Positions 39,062-49,048 of a stretch of DNA of 64,000 bases are shown here, in pieces. The stretch is from contig NZ_JAAXYH010000002.1 in the NCBI RefSeq assembly GCF_012911865.1, forward strand, positions 434,001 through 498,000, read 5' to 3'. Each line of letters opens with the position of its first letter. Position 1 is the stretch's first letter. The DNA comes from Shewanella salipaludis (GTDB lineage: Bacteria > Pseudomonadota > Gammaproteobacteria > Enterobacterales > Shewanellaceae). The notes beneath the pieces are model-generated. The model made no database searches and was not told the DNA's origin. It worked only from the letters and a program-made list of their open reading frames with translations. The position numbers and the translations under genes were made by a program.

Positions 39062-39172
39062 AATTTTGGGTTATCTATGAATAGCCAGTTAAACAAAATA
39101 AAAATAAGAGTCAGCCTAACAGACTCGCGCCGTCAGAGCCACAAGGCATAAGACGCAGTCAGAGCCGGGAAA

Positions 39173-39787
39173 CTAGCGCGCCAGCAAGTCTCTCACGGGA
39201 GCGAAACTCTTTCTATGCTCGGCCAACACACCGTACTTGGCCAGTGCCTCGAAGTGGACCTGGGTGGGATAGCCCTTGTGCTTGGCGAAACCGTATTGTG
39301 GATAGGCTTGATCCAAGACAGCCATCTCCCGGTCACGGGTGACCTTGGCTATGATGGAAGCGGCGCTGATGGCGGCAACCAGACCATCCCCCTTGACTAT
39401 GGCATGGGATGGCAGGCCGAAATCCGGGCTGCGATTGCCGTCGACCAACACAGATGCCGGCGTCAGACTCAAGGCCGCAACGGCACGCTGCATGGCGAGC
39501 ATGGTCGCATGCAAGATGTTGAGCGAATCGATTTCGGCCGGGCTGGCGCGGCCCACGGCGAAGCATAGCGCCTTGTCACAAATCTCGGCGAACAGGAGTT
39601 CGCGGCGTTTCTCCGACAGCTTCTTGGAATCGTTCAAACCCGCTATAGGCCTGTCCGGATCCAGAATCACCGCCGCCGTCACGACATCGCCAACCAGGGG
39701 GCCACGGCCGACTTCATCGACCCCGGCAACCAAGCCCTGGGACAGGCTGAGCACTTGTGCCTCGGTAATATTCTTAATGACCGCCAT
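39173..39787 (-). CDS. rnhB: Ribonuclease HII
   Basis: A 204-residue endonuclease that cuts RNA in RNA-DNA hybrids, including single ribonucleotides. The catalytic acidic residues are in [22 protein letters not shown] (DE at about residues 24-25), in VLVDGNRSP (about 112-120), and in [12 protein letters not shown] (about 148). [14 protein letters not shown] is also conserved. Its start overlaps the lpxB end by 14 bases, so the genes are translationally coupled. Confidence 0.96.
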   Translation of the reverse strand: MAVIKNITEAQVLSLSQGLVAGVDEVGRGPLVGDVVTAAVILDPDRPIAGLNDSKKLSEKRRELLFAEICDKALCFAVGRASPAEIDSLNILHATMLAMQRAVAALSLTPASVLVDGNRSPDFGLPSHAIVKGDGLVAAISAASIIAKVTRDREMAVLDQAYPQYGFAKHKGYPTQVHFEALAKYGVLAEHRKSFAPVRDLLAR

Positions 39788-40937
39788 TGGGCTGCACTCC
39801 GACCAATTTCAATACCGCCTCGGCGGCCCTGGCGCTGGCATTGCACCTGAGCCTGTCGTGCAGACGTTCAAACTCGGCTTCTTGTGGCGCAAAGTCTCTG
39901 TCCAGCTCGGCCGCGACCGCATCTGCGATACGCTCGGGGGTGCACTCGTTCTGGATCAATTCGGGTACCAATTCGGTGGCGGCCAACAAGTTAGGCAGAG
40001 AATACTTATCTATCTGCATCAGTCGCTTGGCGATACTATAGGTCACAGGGCTGACGCGATATGCCACCACCATGGGACGCTTCACCAGCATGGCCTCCAG
40101 GGTGGCGGTTCCCGACGCCAGCAGTATGGCGTCGGCCGCCGCCATCACCTCCCTGGAATGACCTTCGATGAGCGTGATTTCCAGATCGGGGGCAAACTCC
40201 TGCAACGCCGCCTCGAACTGGGCACGACGCGCCTGATTGACCAAGGGGGTCACGAAACGCAGATCCGGATAACGCTGTTTGAGCAGACTGGCGGCGCGGA
40301 CGAAGGGTTCGGCCAGCATCTTAAGCTCGCCACCGCGGGAACCGGGCAACACAGCCAGGTATTCGGCGTGCGCCTCCAGTCCCAGCGCTTGCCGCGCGGC
40401 CGCTTTATCCGAATGCATGGGGATGTCATCGGCCAGGGTATGGCCGACGAAGGTACAAGGCACCTTGTACTTATCGTAGAAGGCCTTCTCAAACGGCAAC
40501 AGAGACAACACCATGTGGGTCGCCTTGGCTATCTTGAAGATGCGCTTCGGACGCCAGGCCCATACGGAGGGGCTGACATAATGCACTGTCTTGATCCCAC
40601 GGGCCTTGAGTTTCAGCTCGAGCCCTATGTTGAAATCCGGGGCATCTATGCCGATGAAACAATCCGGCTGCAGTTCGCTGATCTGCTTGACGAGACTGGC
40701 GCGTACCTTGAGCAGTCTGGGCAGGCGTGACAGCACTTCGACTATGCCCATCACCGCCAGTTCTTCCATGGCGAACAGGGATTCGAAGCCAAGGGCCTGC
40801 ATGCGTGGGCCACCTATGCCGACAAAACGTGCCTGGGGATAGGTGTGCTGCAGCGCGGCCATGAGACCGGCCCCTAAAATATCGCCGGAGATTTCTCCGG
40901 CGACCATGGCAAACACTAACTGGGATTTTTTGCTCAT
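39774..40937 (-). CDS. lpxB: Lipid-A-disaccharide synthase
   Basis: A 387-residue glycosyltransferase (GT19) that joins UDP-2,3-diacylglucosamine and lipid X to form the lipid A disaccharide at the inner membrane. The family N-terminus [18 protein letters not shown] is at residues 9-26. The conserved blocks [18 protein letters not shown] (about 92), [14 protein letters not shown] (about 117) and [12 protein letters not shown] (about 188) are all present. It is followed by rnhB with overlap and preceded by lpxA, 127 bases away. Confidence 0.96.
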   Translation of the reverse strand: MSKKSQLVFAMVAGEISGDILGAGLMAALQHTYPQARFVGIGGPRMQALGFESLFAMEELAVMGIVEVLSRLPRLLKVRASLVKQISELQPDCFIGIDAPDFNIGLELKLKARGIKTVHYVSPSVWAWRPKRIFKIAKATHMVLSLLPFEKAFYDKYKVPCTFVGHTLADDIPMHSDKAAARQALGLEAHAEYLAVLPGSRGGELKMLAEPFVRAASLLKQRYPDLRFVTPLVNQARRAQFEAALQEFAPDLEITLIEGHSREVMAAADAILLASGTATLEAMLVKRPMVVAYRVSPVTYSIAKRLMQIDKYSLPNLLAATELVPELIQNECTPERIADAVAAELDRDFAPQEAEFERLHDRLRCNASARAAEAVLKLVGVQPNGGH

Positions 40938-41032
40938 ATGCCAATCATGCTCAAGAAAATCGAATGTAACCGGCTCATGTTCAACGGCCCTTGTCTAATC
41001 CAGCTGCCTGGAGTCAGCTGGAATATTAACCC

Positions 41033-41067
41033 ATCGAGTTAACCTGTTAAATTAACAGGCTAAATTA
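41033..41067. repeat. TTAAC-rich palindrome between lpxA and lpxB
   Basis: CCTGTTAA (41043-41050) and TTAACAGG (41052-41059) form an inverted repeat with a single-base centre. Further GTTAA/TTAAC elements flank it on both sides. The role is unknown. Confidence 0.5.
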
Positions 41068-41835
41068 ACGTACTATACCGCGGCTCGACGCCTTGACGAA
41101 CTCAAGCATCAGTTTCACCTGGGCATCATTTTCGGCATCGTCCGCCAGGGCCGCGGTCGCTTCTTCGACCGTCAGGCTGCTGCGATACAGTGTCTTATAG
41201 GCGCGGCGCACCGCCAACTGGCTTTCCTTGGAGAAACCGCGACGCTTCATGCCCTCGCTATTCAAACCCCGAGGGATCGCCGGTTGGCCGGCTGCCATCA
41301 CGAAGGGCGGCACATCCTGGAGGATCAGCGAATAACCCGCGGTAAAGGCATGGGCGCCTATATGCACGAACTGATGCACCCCTGTCATGCCACCGAGAAT
41401 GGCCCAGTCACCCACGTGTACATGGCCGGCGATCGAGGCGTTGTTTGCCAAAATCACATTGTCCCCCACCACACAATCGTGGGCGATATGCACATAGTTC
41501 ATGAACAGGTTATTGGAACCGATACGGGTCTCACCCTGATCCTGAACCGTGCCGCGATGTATGGTGACATTCTCGCGTATGACGTTATTGTCGCCTATGA
41601 GCAACCGGGTTGGTTCACCGGCATATTTCTTATCCTGGCACTCTTCACCGACGGACGCGAACTGAAAGATGCGATTGCCTTTACCTATGACTGTCGGGCC
41701 CTTGACCACCACGTGGGAGCCGAGCCAAGTATCGTCACCTATCTCGACGCCGGGACCCACATAAGTCCAGGGGCCTATGGTGACATTCTTACCAATCTTG
41801 GCATCGGGATGAACGAACGCTAATGTATCTATCAC
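41065..41835 (-). CDS. lpxA: UDP-N-acetylglucosamine acyltransferase
   Basis: A 256-residue left-handed parallel beta-helix enzyme that adds the first 3-hydroxyacyl chain to UDP-GlcNAc in lipid A synthesis. Hexapeptide repeats run from residue 8 to about 190 ([20 protein letters not shown] and similar). The catalytic His is in [19 protein letters not shown] (about residues 118-136), and [21 protein letters not shown] is a family signature. The start ATG overlaps the fabZ stop by 4 bases (ATGA), so the two are coupled. Confidence 0.97.
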   Translation of the reverse strand: MIDTLAFVHPDAKIGKNVTIGPWTYVGPGVEIGDDTWLGSHVVVKGPTVIGKGNRIFQFASVGEECQDKKYAGEPTRLLIGDNNVIRENVTIHRGTVQDQGETRIGSNNLFMNYVHIAHDCVVGDNVILANNASIAGHVHVGDWAILGGMTGVHQFVHIGAHAFTAGYSLILQDVPPFVMAAGQPAIPRGLNSEGMKRRGFSKESQLAVRRAYKTLYRSSLTVEEATAALADDAENDAQVKLMLEFVKASSRGIVR

Positions 41836-42302
41836 TTACTGATCTCTCTGCGGGCACACATGATTTCGGCTGAACAAACCAGCTCGCCATCCACTTTGGC
41901 CTCGCCGACAAACACGCCAATTCCACGGCGTTCCTTGATTAACTTCACCTCGAAATGCACCTGATCGCCAGGCTCGACCACCCGCTTGAAACGGGCCTTG
42001 TCGATTCCGGCAAAATAATAGAGCACGTTATCGGGTGGCACATCATCACTCATGGTCTTGAAGGCTAAAAGCCCTGTGGCCTGAGCCATGGCTTCCAGGA
42101 TAAGTACACCTGGCATCACTGGCTGAACCGGGAAATGTCCCTGAAAAAAGGGTTCATTGATAGTGACATTTTTAATCGCGTGCAGGCTCTCACCCGGGGT
42201 GTAATCCAGCACACGATCGATGAGCAAAAACGGGTACCTATGGGGTAAATACTTGAGTATTTCTTTGATATCCATAGTGTTTAATTGATTAGACACGAAC
42301 AC
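41832..42302 (-). CDS. fabZ: 3-hydroxyacyl-[ACP] dehydratase FabZ
   Basis: A 156-residue hotdog-fold dehydratase of fatty acid elongation. The catalytic His is in [17 protein letters not shown] (about residues 19-35) and the Glu in [18 protein letters not shown] (about 73-90). The start is a GTG; 42302 and 42296 are both possible after GAGG, and ATG 42275 would be a shorter alternative. It sits between lpxD and lpxA, which compete for the same 3-hydroxyacyl-ACP pool, an arrangement well known in gammaproteobacteria. Confidence 0.95.
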   Translation of the reverse strand: MFVSNQLNTMDIKEILKYLPHRYPFLLIDRVLDYTPGESLHAIKNVTINEPFFQGHFPVQPVMPGVLILEAMAQATGLLAFKTMSDDVPPDNVLYYFAGIDKARFKRVVEPGDQVHFEVKLIKERRGIGVFVGEAKVDGELVCSAEIMCARREISK

Positions 42303-42327
42303 ATTTCCTCAAATTGCCCTAGGACAA

Positions 42328-43353
42328 TTAATCTTCTGTTTTTAATGTTTTTTCCAACTGTTTGACCCGTTGGAACAGCTCGTCCAGCTGCCGGAAACGA
42401 ACCGTATTCCTGCGCCATAACTTGTTTTCCATCGCCACTGTCGCCGACGAATACACACCAGGTACTCTGACCTCGCTGGTCACATTGGTGCCGCCACTTA
42501 TGTGTGCCCCATCGACTATGTTGAGATGACCTGCGATGGCGCTGTTGCCACCGACGATACAATATTTGCCCAAGCGTACGCTGCCGGCGATGGTGCTGTT
42601 ACCGGCAATGGCGCTGTTTTCACCTATGATGTCGTTGTGTGCTATCTGCACCTGATTATCTATGATGACACCATGGTGAATTTCCGTGTGGCCGAGCGCC
42701 CCTCTGTCTATCGTGGTGCTGGCGCCTATTTCGACTCTGTCGCCTATGCGCACTCCGCCGGTCTGGGGGATCTTAACCCATTGACCGCGCTCATTGGCAT
42801 AACCGAAACCATCTGAGCCTATGACGGCACCCGAGTGCACGATACAATCCCGCCCCAGTTGCACATCATGGTAGAGGGTCACATTGGCCCACAGGCGCGT
42901 GTTGGAACCGACTATCGAGTCCTGTCCTATCACAGTCCCTGGGCCGACTTGCACGCCGTCACCCAAGATCACCCTGGCGCCTATGACGGCATTGGCACCG
43001 ACGGCGACTCCTTCCCCCAGCATGGCGCTCGGGTGTATCTGTGCCGAAGCGTGTATCCCCTCGGCGGCATTGGGTGTGGTGTCCAGCAGTTGCGCAACCC
43101 GGGCGAAACCTACGTAAGGGTCCGCCAGCACCAGGGCATTACCCGCATAATCGGCAGCATCTTTGGCCGTGAGCAAAACCGCGGCGGCTCGGGTATGTTC
43201 GAGTTGCGAGCGGTATTTGCTGTTGGCTAAAAAAGAGATTTGCCCATCGACTGCAGCTTCCAGTGTCGCAACACCTGTTATGACCAGAGACGCATCTCCT
43301 TGGACATCGGCGCCCAGCAACAGGCCAAGCTCTTTTAAGGTCACACTCTTCAT
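42328..43353 (-). CDS. lpxD: UDP-3-O-(3-hydroxyacyl)glucosamine N-acyltransferase
   Basis: A 341-residue trimeric acyltransferase for the third step of lipid A synthesis. An N-terminal uridine-binding domain (about 1-100) is followed by a long left-handed beta-helix of hexapeptide repeats (about 105-310) with the catalytic His in GVIIDNQVQIAHNDIIGENS. The C-terminal helix ends with LDELFQRVKQLEKTLK. It follows skp with only 3 bases between the genes. Confidence 0.97.
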   Translation of the reverse strand: MKSVTLKELGLLLGADVQGDASLVITGVATLEAAVDGQISFLANSKYRSQLEHTRAAAVLLTAKDAADYAGNALVLADPYVGFARVAQLLDTTPNAAEGIHASAQIHPSAMLGEGVAVGANAVIGARVILGDGVQVGPGTVIGQDSIVGSNTRLWANVTLYHDVQLGRDCIVHSGAVIGSDGFGYANERGQWVKIPQTGGVRIGDRVEIGASTTIDRGALGHTEIHHGVIIDNQVQIAHNDIIGENSAIAGNSTIAGSVRLGKYCIVGGNSAIAGHLNIVDGAHISGGTNVTSEVRVPGVYSSATVAMENKLWRRNTVRFRQLDELFQRVKQLEKTLKTED

Positions 43354-43356
43354 CTA

Positions 43357-43863
43357 TTACTTGCCTTTGCTCAAGGCTTCGATCACCTTGTTGCTGATAT
43401 CGGCATCGGGCTTAACAAAAACTACGGCACCGCTTTGCAACACCATGTCATATTGCTCTTTTTGGGCTATGGTGTTCACGGCATTCTGCACTTGGGTCAA
43501 CAGCTTATTCTTTTCTTCGCCGTTACGACGACGAAAATCTTCATCCAATGCCTTACCCTTCAACTGGTATTCGGCCTTCGCCGATTCCATCTTACGCACC
43601 AGTTCAGTCTTCTGAGCGTCGGACATCAGGGCGCCGTCGCGTTGCTGTTTCTCCAGCATGGAACGCAATTCTTCTTCCATCTTTTTCACTTCAGCCACAC
43701 GATCGGCGAACTCGGCCTGGATGGATTTGCCAATCTGCTCGCGCTGTGGCAGTTGTTGTACCACGGCATTGATATCTACTACCGCGATTTTTTCAGCCTG
43801 GGCAACCACGGGGGCGGCCAATAATACCAGTGTCATGAATGCGCGATTTACTAACTTGTTCAA
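43357..43863 (-). CDS. skp: Periplasmic chaperone Skp (OmpH)
   Basis: A 168-residue periplasmic chaperone for unfolded outer-membrane proteins. Residues 1-22 form a signal peptide (FMTLVLLAAPVVAQA), followed by EKIAVVDINAVVQQLPQRE, the typical mature start. A long helical coiled-coil section (about 40-125) rich in Lys, Glu and Ala makes the tentacles. It lies directly after bamA, whose product it serves. Confidence 0.95.
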   Translation of the reverse strand: MNKLVNRAFMTLVLLAAPVVAQAEKIAVVDINAVVQQLPQREQIGKSIQAEFADRVAEVKKMEEELRSMLEKQQRDGALMSDAQKTELVRKMESAKAEYQLKGKALDEDFRRRNGEEKNKLLTQVQNAVNTIAQKEQYDMVLQSGAVVFVKPDADISNKVIEALSKGK

Positions 43864-43910
43864 AATAGACTCCTTGTTAAATTCAGCAAAACTTGCCGAG
43901 TGTATGGGTT

Positions 43911-46394
43911 TTAGAAGGTTTTTCCAATATTGAACGAAAAGATCTCTGTCTCATCGTCTTCATATTCTTTAATTGGCCAGGCCAGGCTGAATATCATGGG
44001 TCCCATGGGCGACAACCATTGCACGCTCATGCCCCAGGAGGCACGGATGCGGGCCGGATCGCTATAGTCAGACAGCTTAGCAAACTCATCCGCCGGCAGA
44101 TAGCGATAGGAATTATAATCAAATTCCGTATCCCAGACATTACCCGCATCGACGAATAAACTGGTACGTACCGAATTGGTATAGGCCTCATCCAAAAATG
44201 GCACAGGCACTATCAGCTCCATGCTGGCCGTCGCGACCGCATTGGCACCGACAGAGCGGCCAGAGCTGACCTGGATACTGTTTGGCTCCCCTGGCAGGCT
44301 GCAGCTTTCGCCGGCCACGTCGGGTCCACAAGGCTCGCTGCCACGATACAGATAGAAGGAGCGAGGACCAACCGAGTTCGACTTGAAGCCGCGCAGCGAG
44401 CTGCTGCCACCGGAATAATAATTCTCCCAGAATGGCAAGATCTGATCGTTGTCGTTGAACTTACCATAACCGTTACCATAGCCAAGATGCGCCCGGGTCA
44501 GGAACACGAAGCTATGGTTACGGGTCAGCGGGAAATAGAAGTTAGTATCGAAATCCGTCTTGAAATACTGCAGATCCGAGCCTGGGACAGTCATCTTGCC
44601 ACTTAGACGCTGTGATGAGCCGTCGGTCGGGAAAGTGCCGCGGTTCAGCGTGCTGCGATACCAACCCAGATTCAGTTCGAAGTTATTGAAATCAAGCGAC
44701 GCATTGGGATCGTCAGATTCACGGTAGATGTTATAGAACCGCAACGCCTGCTCGTAGGCGGACGTTTCCGAGATGCCATCATGACGATAGCCTATGCCGC
44801 CGTTGATACGATTGTATTCGTTGAGGTTGAAACCCGAGGTTAACGACACCCCATAGGAGTTTCTCTTGTAACGTTCCAGGTTGGCCTGGTTGGCATCGAA
44901 CTCACTCCAGAAGACGCTGCCGCCGAGGCTGACGTGGTCCTTGGTCCAGTAGGGATCCGTGTAGCTCAAGTTAGCGCTTTTGGAATATTTATTGGTGTTC
45001 AGGTTGATGCCGGCCTGATTGCCGGTACCCAGGAAGTTGCTCTGTTGCACCCCCAGCTGCAGGCTAACGCCAGATTCGGTACCATAGCCCACCCCGGCGT
45101 TGAAGGAGCCAGACGGCTGCTCCTTCACCTTGAAGGCCACATCCACCAGATCATCTGTGCCAGGCACCTGTATGGTCTCAGTGTCTACCGTCTCGAAGTA
45201 GCCCAAACGGTTGAGGTTGCTCTTTGAAAGCTCAACCTGCGCCGAGTTTAACCAGGCGCCTTCCATCTGGCGCAACTCCCGGCGCAACACTTCATCTTTC
45301 GTCACCTGGTTACCGGTGAAGTTAATCGAGCGCACATAGACCCGCTTACCCGGCTTGATGTTGATATTGAGGGTTACTTCCTTAGTCTCATCATCGATTT
45401 CAGGGTAGGTCTTCACTTCCGGATAGGCGTAACCGAAACGCCCCAGATACTTGCTGTACATTTCTTCGGTGAAGGTGACATCGCTGCCATTGTACATGTC
45501 GCCATCCTTGATGGGGAGAATGGCTCTCATCAGAGGCTCGCGGCCCATGAGATCCCCGGTCAAGTTGACTTCCTTGACCTTGTATTTCTCACCTTCGTCG
45601 ACATTGATAGTGATGTACAGTCCCTTGCGATCCGGGGTCATGGCAACCTGGGTCGAAGTCACATCGAAGCGAATATAACCTTGGTTATGATAATAGGTCT
45701 TGATGGTTTCCAGATCCGCCTGCAGCTTCTGCTTCTGGTAACGGCGCTCGCCAAACAGATCCCACCAGGCGACATAGTCTTTCAGCTCCAGCATACCGAT
45801 GAGCTCGGCATCGCTGAATTGAGTATTGCCTATGATGTTGATCTGACGAATTTCCGCCGCCAAGCCTTCGGTAAACTTAAATTTCAACTCGACCCTATTC
45901 CTGGGCAAGTTAATGATCTGGGCCTCGACCTTGGCGCCGTATTTGCCCACACCATAATAGAAGTCCTGCAGCCCCTTCTCTATCCCGGTCAACATGGTCC
46001 TGTCCAACGACTCTCCCACCTTGACGCCCGAGCCGTCGAGACTCTCCTGCAGCTGCTCATCCTTGATGTCTTTGTTACCTTCGAAGGTAACGGCACTGAT
46101 GGTTGGCCGTTCCTTCACTGTCACCACCAGCACGTCGCCGTCACGACTGACTTCGACATTTTCGAAATTGCTCGAGGCATACAGACTCTTAATCGCCTGT
46201 TGCAGCTTAAGCTGATCGACAGTATCTCCCACTTTAACCGGCAGGCTCAGCAAGGCAGCACCCAGTGCTACTCGCTGTAAACCTTCAACTTGAATGTCGG
46301 CCACTTTGAAAGGTTGGAAAGTTTCGGCCAACGCATTCCCAGAAAATGACGCACCGACGAATAACATCGAGGCAAAAAGTTTATTCAATCTCAT
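43911..46394 (-). CDS. bamA: Outer membrane assembly factor BamA
   Basis: An 827-residue outer-membrane protein that inserts other beta barrels. A signal peptide covers residues 1-23 (LFASMLFVGASFSGNALA). Five POTRA domains run from about 24 to 425, beginning with FKVADIQVEGLQRVALGAAL. The 16-stranded barrel fills the rest, with the lid-lock motif in SSSLRGFKSNSVGPRSFYLY and the final strand ending in FSFNIGKTF. Loop 6, which carries the conserved RGF motif, is intact. It sits between rseP and skp. Confidence 0.97.
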   Translation of the reverse strand: MRLNKLFASMLFVGASFSGNALAETFQPFKVADIQVEGLQRVALGAALLSLPVKVGDTVDQLKLQQAIKSLYASSNFENVEVSRDGDVLVVTVKERPTISAVTFEGNKDIKDEQLQESLDGSGVKVGESLDRTMLTGIEKGLQDFYYGVGKYGAKVEAQIINLPRNRVELKFKFTEGLAAEIRQINIIGNTQFSDAELIGMLELKDYVAWWDLFGERRYQKQKLQADLETIKTYYHNQGYIRFDVTSTQVAMTPDRKGLYITINVDEGEKYKVKEVNLTGDLMGREPLMRAILPIKDGDMYNGSDVTFTEEMYSKYLGRFGYAYPEVKTYPEIDDETKEVTLNINIKPGKRVYVRSINFTGNQVTKDEVLRRELRQMEGAWLNSAQVELSKSNLNRLGYFETVDTETIQVPGTDDLVDVAFKVKEQPSGSFNAGVGYGTESGVSLQLGVQQSNFLGTGNQAGINLNTNKYSKSANLSYTDPYWTKDHVSLGGSVFWSEFDANQANLERYKRNSYGVSLTSGFNLNEYNRINGGIGYRHDGISETSAYEQALRFYNIYRESDDPNASLDFNNFELNLGWYRSTLNRGTFPTDGSSQRLSGKMTVPGSDLQYFKTDFDTNFYFPLTRNHSFVFLTRAHLGYGNGYGKFNDNDQILPFWENYYSGGSSSLRGFKSNSVGPRSFYLYRGSEPCGPDVAGESCSLPGEPNSIQVSSGRSVGANAVATASMELIVPVPFLDEAYTNSVRTSLFVDAGNVWDTEFDYNSYRYLPADEFAKLSDYSDPARIRASWGMSVQWLSPMGPMIFSLAWPIKEYEDDETEIFSFNIGKTF

Positions 46395-46425
46395 AGAGCA
46401 CTTCTAATTATTAGTCTGTCCCTGC

Positions 46426-47796
46426 TCAGAGTCGGGAGAAATCATTGAAGAGTGCGACACTCATCAACAGCAGCAATAAGGCTGCCCCAAACCTGAATCC
46501 TATTTCCTGCACCCTTTCGGATACAGGTTTACCCGTTATCACTTCAATGAAGTAATAGAGTAGATGTCCCCCATCGAGCACAGGCAAAGGCAGTAAGTTA
46601 ATTATGCCTAAGTTGACACTGATGAGCGCGAGAAACCCGAGAAAATAGACCAGACCATAGTTTGCACTATTGCCCGCACCCTGTGCGATTGAGATGGGTC
46701 CACTCAGGTTTTTCACCGACACGTCGCCGGTAAATAACTTTCCAATCATCTTGAAGCTCACGGCAGTCAGTTGCCATGTCTTGTCTGCCGCCACGAAAAA
46801 GGCATCCACTATGCCATATTCGAGCTGCAAGCGCATATTCTCCGGCCAAGGTGCCTGGGTAGGGCTGACACCTATCACACCTATGATCTCGCCGTTCGCC
46901 GCTTTGCTCGGTTTGGGCACCAAGTCAACCTCGAACTGTTCAGCATCACGGCGTATAGTCAACGCGACCTGCATATTGGCAGAATGCTGAATAATTTCAA
47001 CAAAATCATCCCAGCCTGAATAGTCCTGACCATTGACTGCGACCAGCACATCCCCCGCCTTGAGACCGGCAGCCTCGGCGGCACTGTCCGGGCTGATCAG
47101 CGCCAGGGTGGGCAAAATTTCCGGGCTGTAGACTCCCAGCCCCAGCGCCTTGATAGGTGACTGTTCCTCAGGATTGAAACGCCACTCGCGGGTATCCAAC
47201 TGATAAGTTTCCTCGCGGCTATCCAAGCCTTCCAGCCTATCCAGTGGCGCCAGCGAGAGGCTGATACTGTCTTCACCTATGTGACCCACAAGGGCGAGAT
47301 TGACTTCTTCCCAGTTGCGCACCTTCTGCCCAGATACCGCCATGATCTGCATGGGCTCATGGATCTGGATCTTCTCGGCCGCGGTGCCTGCCAGAGTCGA
47401 GTCTATGACGGGCTTGAGCGAAGGCACACCGATGAAAAACATCAGATAGAGCGCGAGTATGGCAAAGATAAAGTTGGCTATCGGCCCCGCAGCTACGATA
47501 GCGATGCGCTGCCATACCGACTTACGATTAAATGCCTGTGGTTTGAATTCGTCGGCGACCTCATCGACCCGCTCGTCGAGCATCTTGACGTAACCGCCCA
47601 GGGGGATCAGGGCCACAACATATTCGGTGCCGTCTTTGCCGATACGACGCCAGATAGCCCTGCCAAAACCTATGGAAAAACGTTCGACTCTGACACCACA
47701 GCGCCTGGCGACCCAGAAATGGCCATACTCATGGGCGGTGACCAAGATCCCAAGGGCTATGATAAAGGAACCTAAGTTCCATAAGAAATCTAACAT
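46426..47796 (-). CDS. rseP: Site-2 intramembrane protease RseP
   Basis: A 456-residue inner-membrane zinc protease that cleaves the anti-sigma factor RseA after DegS, releasing sigma E, and clears signal peptides. The zinc site VTAHEYGHFWVARRCGV is in the first membrane segment (about residues 20-36), and the third zinc ligand is in LLPLPVLDGGHLLYYFIE (about 395-412). Two PDZ domains lie at about 115-200 and 210-300. RseP in a run with bamA and skp fits its role in the envelope stress response. Upstream, a 14-bp tandem repeat lies between it and dxr. Confidence 0.97.
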   Translation of the reverse strand: MLDFLWNLGSFIIALGILVTAHEYGHFWVARRCGVRVERFSIGFGRAIWRRIGKDGTEYVVALIPLGGYVKMLDERVDEVADEFKPQAFNRKSVWQRIAIVAAGPIANFIFAILALYLMFFIGVPSLKPVIDSTLAGTAAEKIQIHEPMQIMAVSGQKVRNWEEVNLALVGHIGEDSISLSLAPLDRLEGLDSREETYQLDTREWRFNPEEQSPIKALGLGVYSPEILPTLALISPDSAAEAAGLKAGDVLVAVNGQDYSGWDDFVEIIQHSANMQVALTIRRDAEQFEVDLVPKPSKAANGEIIGVIGVSPTQAPWPENMRLQLEYGIVDAFFVAADKTWQLTAVSFKMIGKLFTGDVSVKNLSGPISIAQGAGNSANYGLVYFLGFLALISVNLGIINLLPLPVLDGGHLLYYFIEVITGKPVSERVQEIGFRFGAALLLLLMSVALFNDFSRL

Positions 47797-47806
47797 CTCA
47801 CTCCTT

Positions 47807-47862
47807 CATTACTGGACTAACATTACCGGACTCACATTACCGGACTCACATTACTGGGCTAA
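47807..47862. repeat. Four copies of a 14-bp tandem repeat across the dxr stop codon
   Basis: CATTACTGGACTAA, CATTACCGGACTCA, CATTACCGGACTCA and CATTACTGGGCTAA lie head to tail. The last copy (47849-47862) contains the dxr stop codon (47853-47851) and its last codons; the other three fill the dxr-rseP gap up to the rseP ribosome binding site. Confidence 0.95.
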
Positions 47863-49044
47863 GGCGGCGATGGCCTCTACGGCATAACGCCTGGCCTCGG
47901 CATCTAACATCAGGATATCGTCAATCGAGCTCAATGTCGCGGCCGGCACTCGACCGAGACACAATTCATTCACTCTGGCGATATCGGTAAACTTCAACTG
48001 CCGGCCAAGGAAAGCCTCGACGGCGATCTCATTGGCGGCATTCAACACTGTCGTTGCCTCCTGTCCCTGGGCACTGGCGGCCATCGCCAGCGCTAAACAG
48101 GGGAAACGTTCGAAATCAGGTTCATGGAAGCTTAATTGTCCGACTTTGAAAAAATCCAAAGGTTCAACCCCGGAGGCAATTCTCTGCGGATAGGCTAAAC
48201 AATGTGCAATAGGCGTACGCATATCCGGGTTACCCATCTGCGCCACCACAGAGCCATCCACATACTGCACCATGGAGTGGATCACGCTCTGGGGATGGAT
48301 CACCACCTTCAACTGCTCTGGCCCGGCATTGAACAACCAGCGCGCCTCTATGTACTCCAGCCCCTTGTTCATCATGGTGGCCGAGTCGACGGAGATCTTG
48401 GGCCCCATGGACCAGTTGGGATGTTTACAGGCCTGGGCCGGCGTCATGGTCGCGAAAGTCGTCAAGTCTGACGTCAGGAAAGGTCCACCTGATCCTGTGA
48501 GCAAGATATGCGAGACACCGGCAGTGTCGAGATCGCAATGCCCCAGATGGGATTGCACCAACTCAGGCAGGCATTGGAAAATAGCGTTATGCTCACTGTC
48601 GACCGGCAACACCAGAGCGCCTGAGGCCTTGGCGGCATCGATGAACAGTCTGCCGGACATGACCAAGGCTTCCTTATTGGCCAGCAAGACGCGTTTACCC
48701 GCCTTGACGGCCTCGAAGGTCGGCAACAGCCCGGCGGCCCCCACTATCGCCGCCATCACGGTATCGACGTCCGGGCTGCGCATCAGACAGAGCAAGTCGG
48801 GCGTTCCCGTGGTCACCTGAACATTCATGGCCGCGGGTAGCCGAGACCTGAGCGAGGCGGCGGCGTTCTCATCCACCATATGCGCGATAACCGGCCTATG
48901 CTCGAGGCATAGGGCCAACATCTTATCGACACTGGCATTCGCCACCAAGGCATAGGCGCGATAGGCCTGCGGATTTCGTGAGATAACACTCAAGGTGCTG
49001 GCACCTATTGAGCCGGTTGCTCCCAAAATCACCAAATTTTGCAT
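47851..49044 (-). CDS. dxr: 1-deoxy-D-xylulose 5-phosphate reductoisomerase
   Basis: A 397-residue NADPH-dependent enzyme for the second step of the MEP isoprenoid pathway. The NADPH motif [14 protein letters not shown] starts at residue 5. Metal and substrate residues are in [13 protein letters not shown] (about 146-158), [10 protein letters not shown] (about 181) and [24 protein letters not shown] (about 207). ATG 49044 is preferred: it lies 4 bases after the cdsA stop and matches the usual N-terminus; a TTG at 49065 would overlap cdsA. The position between cdsA and rseP is the Vibrio/Pseudomonas order rather than that of E. coli. Confidence 0.96.
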   Translation of the reverse strand: MQNLVILGATGSIGASTLSVISRNPQAYRAYALVANASVDKMLALCLEHRPVIAHMVDENAAASLRSRLPAAMNVQVTTGTPDLLCLMRSPDVDTVMAAIVGAAGLLPTFEAVKAGKRVLLANKEALVMSGRLFIDAAKASGALVLPVDSEHNAIFQCLPELVQSHLGHCDLDTAGVSHILLTGSGGPFLTSDLTTFATMTPAQACKHPNWSMGPKISVDSATMMNKGLEYIEARWLFNAGPEQLKVVIHPQSVIHSMVQYVDGSVVAQMGNPDMRTPIAHCLAYPQRIASGVEPLDFFKVGQLSFHEPDFERFPCLALAMAASAQGQEATTVLNAANEIAVEAFLGRQLKFTDIARVNELCLGRVPAATLSSIDDILMLDAEARRYAVEAIAALAQ

Positions 49045-49048
49045 AGCG

